From Condylostoma magnum (lineage: Eukaryota > Ciliophora > Heterotrichea > Heterotrichida > Condylostomatidae), in contig CAKKTI010000097.1 in assembly GCA_920105805.1 (NCBI GenBank), forward strand, positions 21,180 through 55,635: a stretch of DNA of 34,456 nucleotides. The letters are read 5' to 3'. The notes beneath the pieces are model-generated. The model saw only the letters and a list, made by a program, of their open reading frames with translations, made no database searches and was not told where the DNA came from. Both the position numbers and the translations under genes were made by a program. Positions 31,470 to 34,456 of this stretch are shown here, in pieces (position 1 is the stretch's first letter; each line of letters starts with the position of its first letter).

Positions 31470-34456
31470 ATGTTAAGCTTCGTTTTAAGCACGACCTTGA
31501 TTCTAGTATAATCTCAGATTCTCATCGTTATTCCATAAGATTACTCTATTGAGTATCTTGAATCGAATATAACGCCGAATTGCCTTATTCAAACAGATGA
31601 TAATATCGATGCCAAATTATTTTCATCAGAACCCTAGGAAATTCTCAACCTCTCCACTAAAATAAGTGCATATGTCAAGCTGACATAGCTAGCCGAATAA
31701 TTACGCATTACTCACTTCCATATATATGAGAGCAAACTTCTGAACAGTCAGTTCAACAAGATTTTAAAGCTTGATCCAATTTCTGATTTCTTAAGACATC
31801 TTATCAGTATTTTAGGATGAAATGAGTATATTCTGCTAACTTCTCCAACATCAGAAGCAGAAATAGACGCAATAGAACGAATATTGATTGGATCTAGTAT
31901 AAATCAGGAATCAATGGATAAATTGATATAAAGATACGTAAAGCCTAGTGGAAGATGGCTAATGATCTCTGATTTGAACTCTACCTAGCAAGATTATCTA
32001 GAAAAATCTATAGTTAAATATCGCCTTATATAGGAAGGCACTATGCTAGTTTCATTTGGTACTGGATGCTATGAGAGCAAATTGATAGGGGTATTGTGCG
32101 TATTACCTGAAATATTTGTTAATAATCAGAGAATTGAAGACGAAGTTGTTCAGTATCTAAAGTATCGGCACGCATTTGACTAGAACAAGGGATTTATTGT
32201 AAAGAATGCTACTAAAGATGGAATTAAATGATTAAGTCTTGAGGATATCAAGGAGGAAAAAGCTATACTGCTTAACTGGGAGGTATCGGAGTTTGGGAGT
32301 TATAAGCCTTCAATTACAATAAGTGTATCAAGTGATCCTTCGAATCCTACATTAGAGCCCTTTCTCTACATTTAGCTCGTTACTCAGTTCTCAATTTTCG
32401 CTTTCTAAGAAATTAATCATTCTCAAGAAATTTTACCTCATTTCTTAATAAAAGTTCATGAATTTGGTTGCTCTGCAATTGAGCCAGATCCAGAATTCAT
32501 ATCGAGCTGTATACTGGAATTAATAAACGACTTAGGCATGGCTATAATTGGGCCAACTTCAGGCCCTGTGAACTTAATTCAAATGGAAACGTTAAAACTT
32601 CTATAAAACGATAAAATTTATATCTCCCCTGTTGCAACTTATAATGAATTTTCTAGTAGAGAGAAATACCCCTACTTTTTACGACTTCTACCGAGTTAAA
32701 CGGATATAGCAATCGCTTACTTAAGGTTATACCGGCTTTTCGGGTGGAAAAAGTTATCTATTTTGTATAATGAGTCTTTAATTCATTGATATACAGAGTT
32801 TGTTGAACTTGCAGAATAAATGTAGTTTTAGATCTGTAATAAAGAAGAACTAAGGAATATTGGGTAGGTGATAGATTATGAGGCATTATAATCATATAGC
32901 GACAATTTTGATGAACTCAAAAGAAAATAATGCACATTTACTTAAGTTTACTGTTGGGGATAGTAGCTAGTGAGTTTAATGGATATATTTTATGAAAAGG
33001 GCATGATTAAGCAAGGTTACATGGCCACTGCTATAGATATACCAGCTTTAGACTATATTCTATAAGATGAAGATAAGTTATAACAGAGAATTAAGTCGTT
33101 TTAAGGTTAATTTACAATGACTCCAAGTTTATTCGAAGGTGAGAAAGGCTAACAGATATTCTAAACATTAACTTAATATTTTGAAGAGTCATAAGCGTAC
33201 CAAGGTTGCTATTACTATGATAGCGCATATCTACTCGGTTATGCATTGGACTACGTGATTCTAAGGGGACAAGATTTCCATAACCCGCATATTGTATCAA
33301 ATGGATTAAGATAAGTCAAATTTACGGGATGTAGTGGAGTTGTTACCATTAAGTCTTATTCAAATGATAGAGATTAATTATCCCTATATGTTACGTTATA
33401 CCAAGAGATTGAGGAAGGAAGCTTAGATTATGTACCTAGTTACGAGTATTTGCCTCTATCATCCATTATTCTTAGAGAAATAACAAAACCCTAGTGGCCT
33501 AATGGAGAATCTAAGCCACCTGGTGATACAATTCATCTATATGGAGAATGTCCTTAAAAGTTAGAAGATATACAAGATTCAAAAATCGGGAAAATGTTTT
33601 ACATTTTAATATGCAGCTTCACACTCATTATAGCATTACTCGTAATTTTAGTATTTCAATGCTAATAATACAATGATACAGAGTTATTGTCAAGCAAAAG
33701 GATTTTAAGGTTTGAAGACTTAATTGCTATTTTGATTCCTCTAACAGATTTCTTATTTTTTGCTTATTTTGGGGTTAATGGGTAAAGATAAATCGGTATA
33801 CTTTAAGACATGCTGTTGTTTGATCCTAATAAGCTGACGTCTTAACTAGATGGAGAATTTTTCAAATCATGAATCTTCTTTTAAATCTTATCTTGGATTT
33901 GAATTCTATCAATTTTTATGAGATTGTTGTAAAATTGCTCTAGATTTGAATGTATTTACTATATAAATAGAATTACTCTAATAATACCTCCCTTGGGATA
34001 AATTATTTTTCCCTTGCTTTTTAGTGAAATGCTTAAAATCTTCAGATGTACTAAAGGCACAAGTGATTGGATGAAAGACTCTTATAATTACTACGATTGC
34101 TTTTTTGATTGCTGGACTTCATAATACTTCATTATGATGGTGGTACAGATATCAACAATGATATTGATGTTGATGCTTATATGCTACTCGTATATTATGT
34201 GGTAAAATTAATAAAGTGACAGTCTTAGCATATACTACACGTCTAAATTTTTAAGATACAGGTTTATCACTATAATGGCCTATTTAACCATAAATGCAGC
34301 TTTAAATGACTTTACATATATTATGACGACTGCCTAAATTATTGTGCTTACTGGCTTTACCTATAATACTTTTAAGCATAGACCTACAAACTTTTAATTG
34401 CTTAATATATCTTTGTAGGTTTTATACATTATTTCTCCGATTATTCAGCTTTCTAG
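31470..34456 (+). CDS. Class C-like GPCR: periplasmic-binding ectodomain plus 7TM, 3' end cut by window
   Basis: Predicted plasma-membrane receptor, 995 codons visible. A signal peptide covers about residues 1-20 (MLSFVLSTTLILVQSQILIV). The ectodomain up to about 700 has the fold of bacterial amino-acid-binding proteins and ANF/GABA-B receptors: MAIIGPTSGPVNLIQMETLK, then KIYISPVATYNEFSSREKYP, YFLRLLPSQTDIAIAYLRLY and FGWKKLSILYNES, the classic class C order. Seven hydrophobic segments follow: MFYILICSFTLIIALLVILV; LIAILIPLTDFLFFAYFG; SWIFFQILSWIWILSIF; RITLIIPPLGQIIFPLLF; FIMMVVQISTMILMLMLICY; a sixth with FITIMAYLTINAALNDF; and a seventh ending at the window edge. The ligand is unknown. The start is the first Met before the signal peptide. 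No guanylate-cyclase domain is visible, but the C-terminus is outside the window. Confidence 0.82.

Noticed and set aside
1-34456. Virus-like or transposable elements
   Set aside because: I looked for reverse transcriptase, integrase, transposase and capsid motifs and terminal repeats and saw none.

Overview
This window looks like macronuclear-type DNA of a ciliate that uses an ambiguous genetic code. Every conserved protein family here reads as one long frame only if TAA and TAG are glutamine and TGA is tryptophan, yet genes still end at TAA, TAG or TGA. That is the Condylostoma-type nuclear code, so a heterotrich or close relative is the best guess. The DNA is AT-rich. Cilium and basal-body families (CCDC81-HU with EF-hands, CFAP97) fit a ciliate. 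No intron is needed to read any of the large genes. Positions 18899-18998 are Ns (an assembly gap).

Layout, left half. A minus-strand run holds a truncated coiled-coil protein (1-750), an aldo/keto reductase (810-1982) and a two-domain cyclic-nucleotide-binding-fold protein (1991-3199). Ten bases away, head to head, a plus-strand run holds THOC1 (3210-4529), a CCDC81-HU/EF-hand protein (4530-8708), a PX-START lipid-binding protein (8729-10312) and a GST (10321-11088). Then come a minus-strand WD40 gene (11381-12655), a WD40 relic (about 13030-13400), a BK/Slo-type K+ channel (13625-16720, minus), a SANBR/KIAA1841-like BTB protein (16731-18059) and a CFAP97-family protein (from 18071).

Right half. 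WDR3/Utp12 (minus, cut by the gap), a PLAC8-family protein, a 611-residue coiled-coil protein, a WD40 gene (23756-25129), a minus-strand WD40 relic, a tandem pair of seven-bladed WD40 genes (26232-27698 and 28497-29966), and a class C-like GPCR that runs off the right edge (31470-34456).

Two gene environments alternate. Conserved housekeeping and cilium genes are packed with 0-35 bases between coding ends, including two divergent pairs whose ATGs are exactly 10 bases apart. The WD40 family sits in loose, AT-rich DNA with 200-1500 base gaps, relics and tandem copies. The WD40 copies have nearly uniform blades that differ at a few recurrent positions, and one shows a three-blade register duplication, so this looks like a fast-changing recognition-protein family. 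No mobile element, virus-like element, CRISPR array or rRNA gene was recognised.
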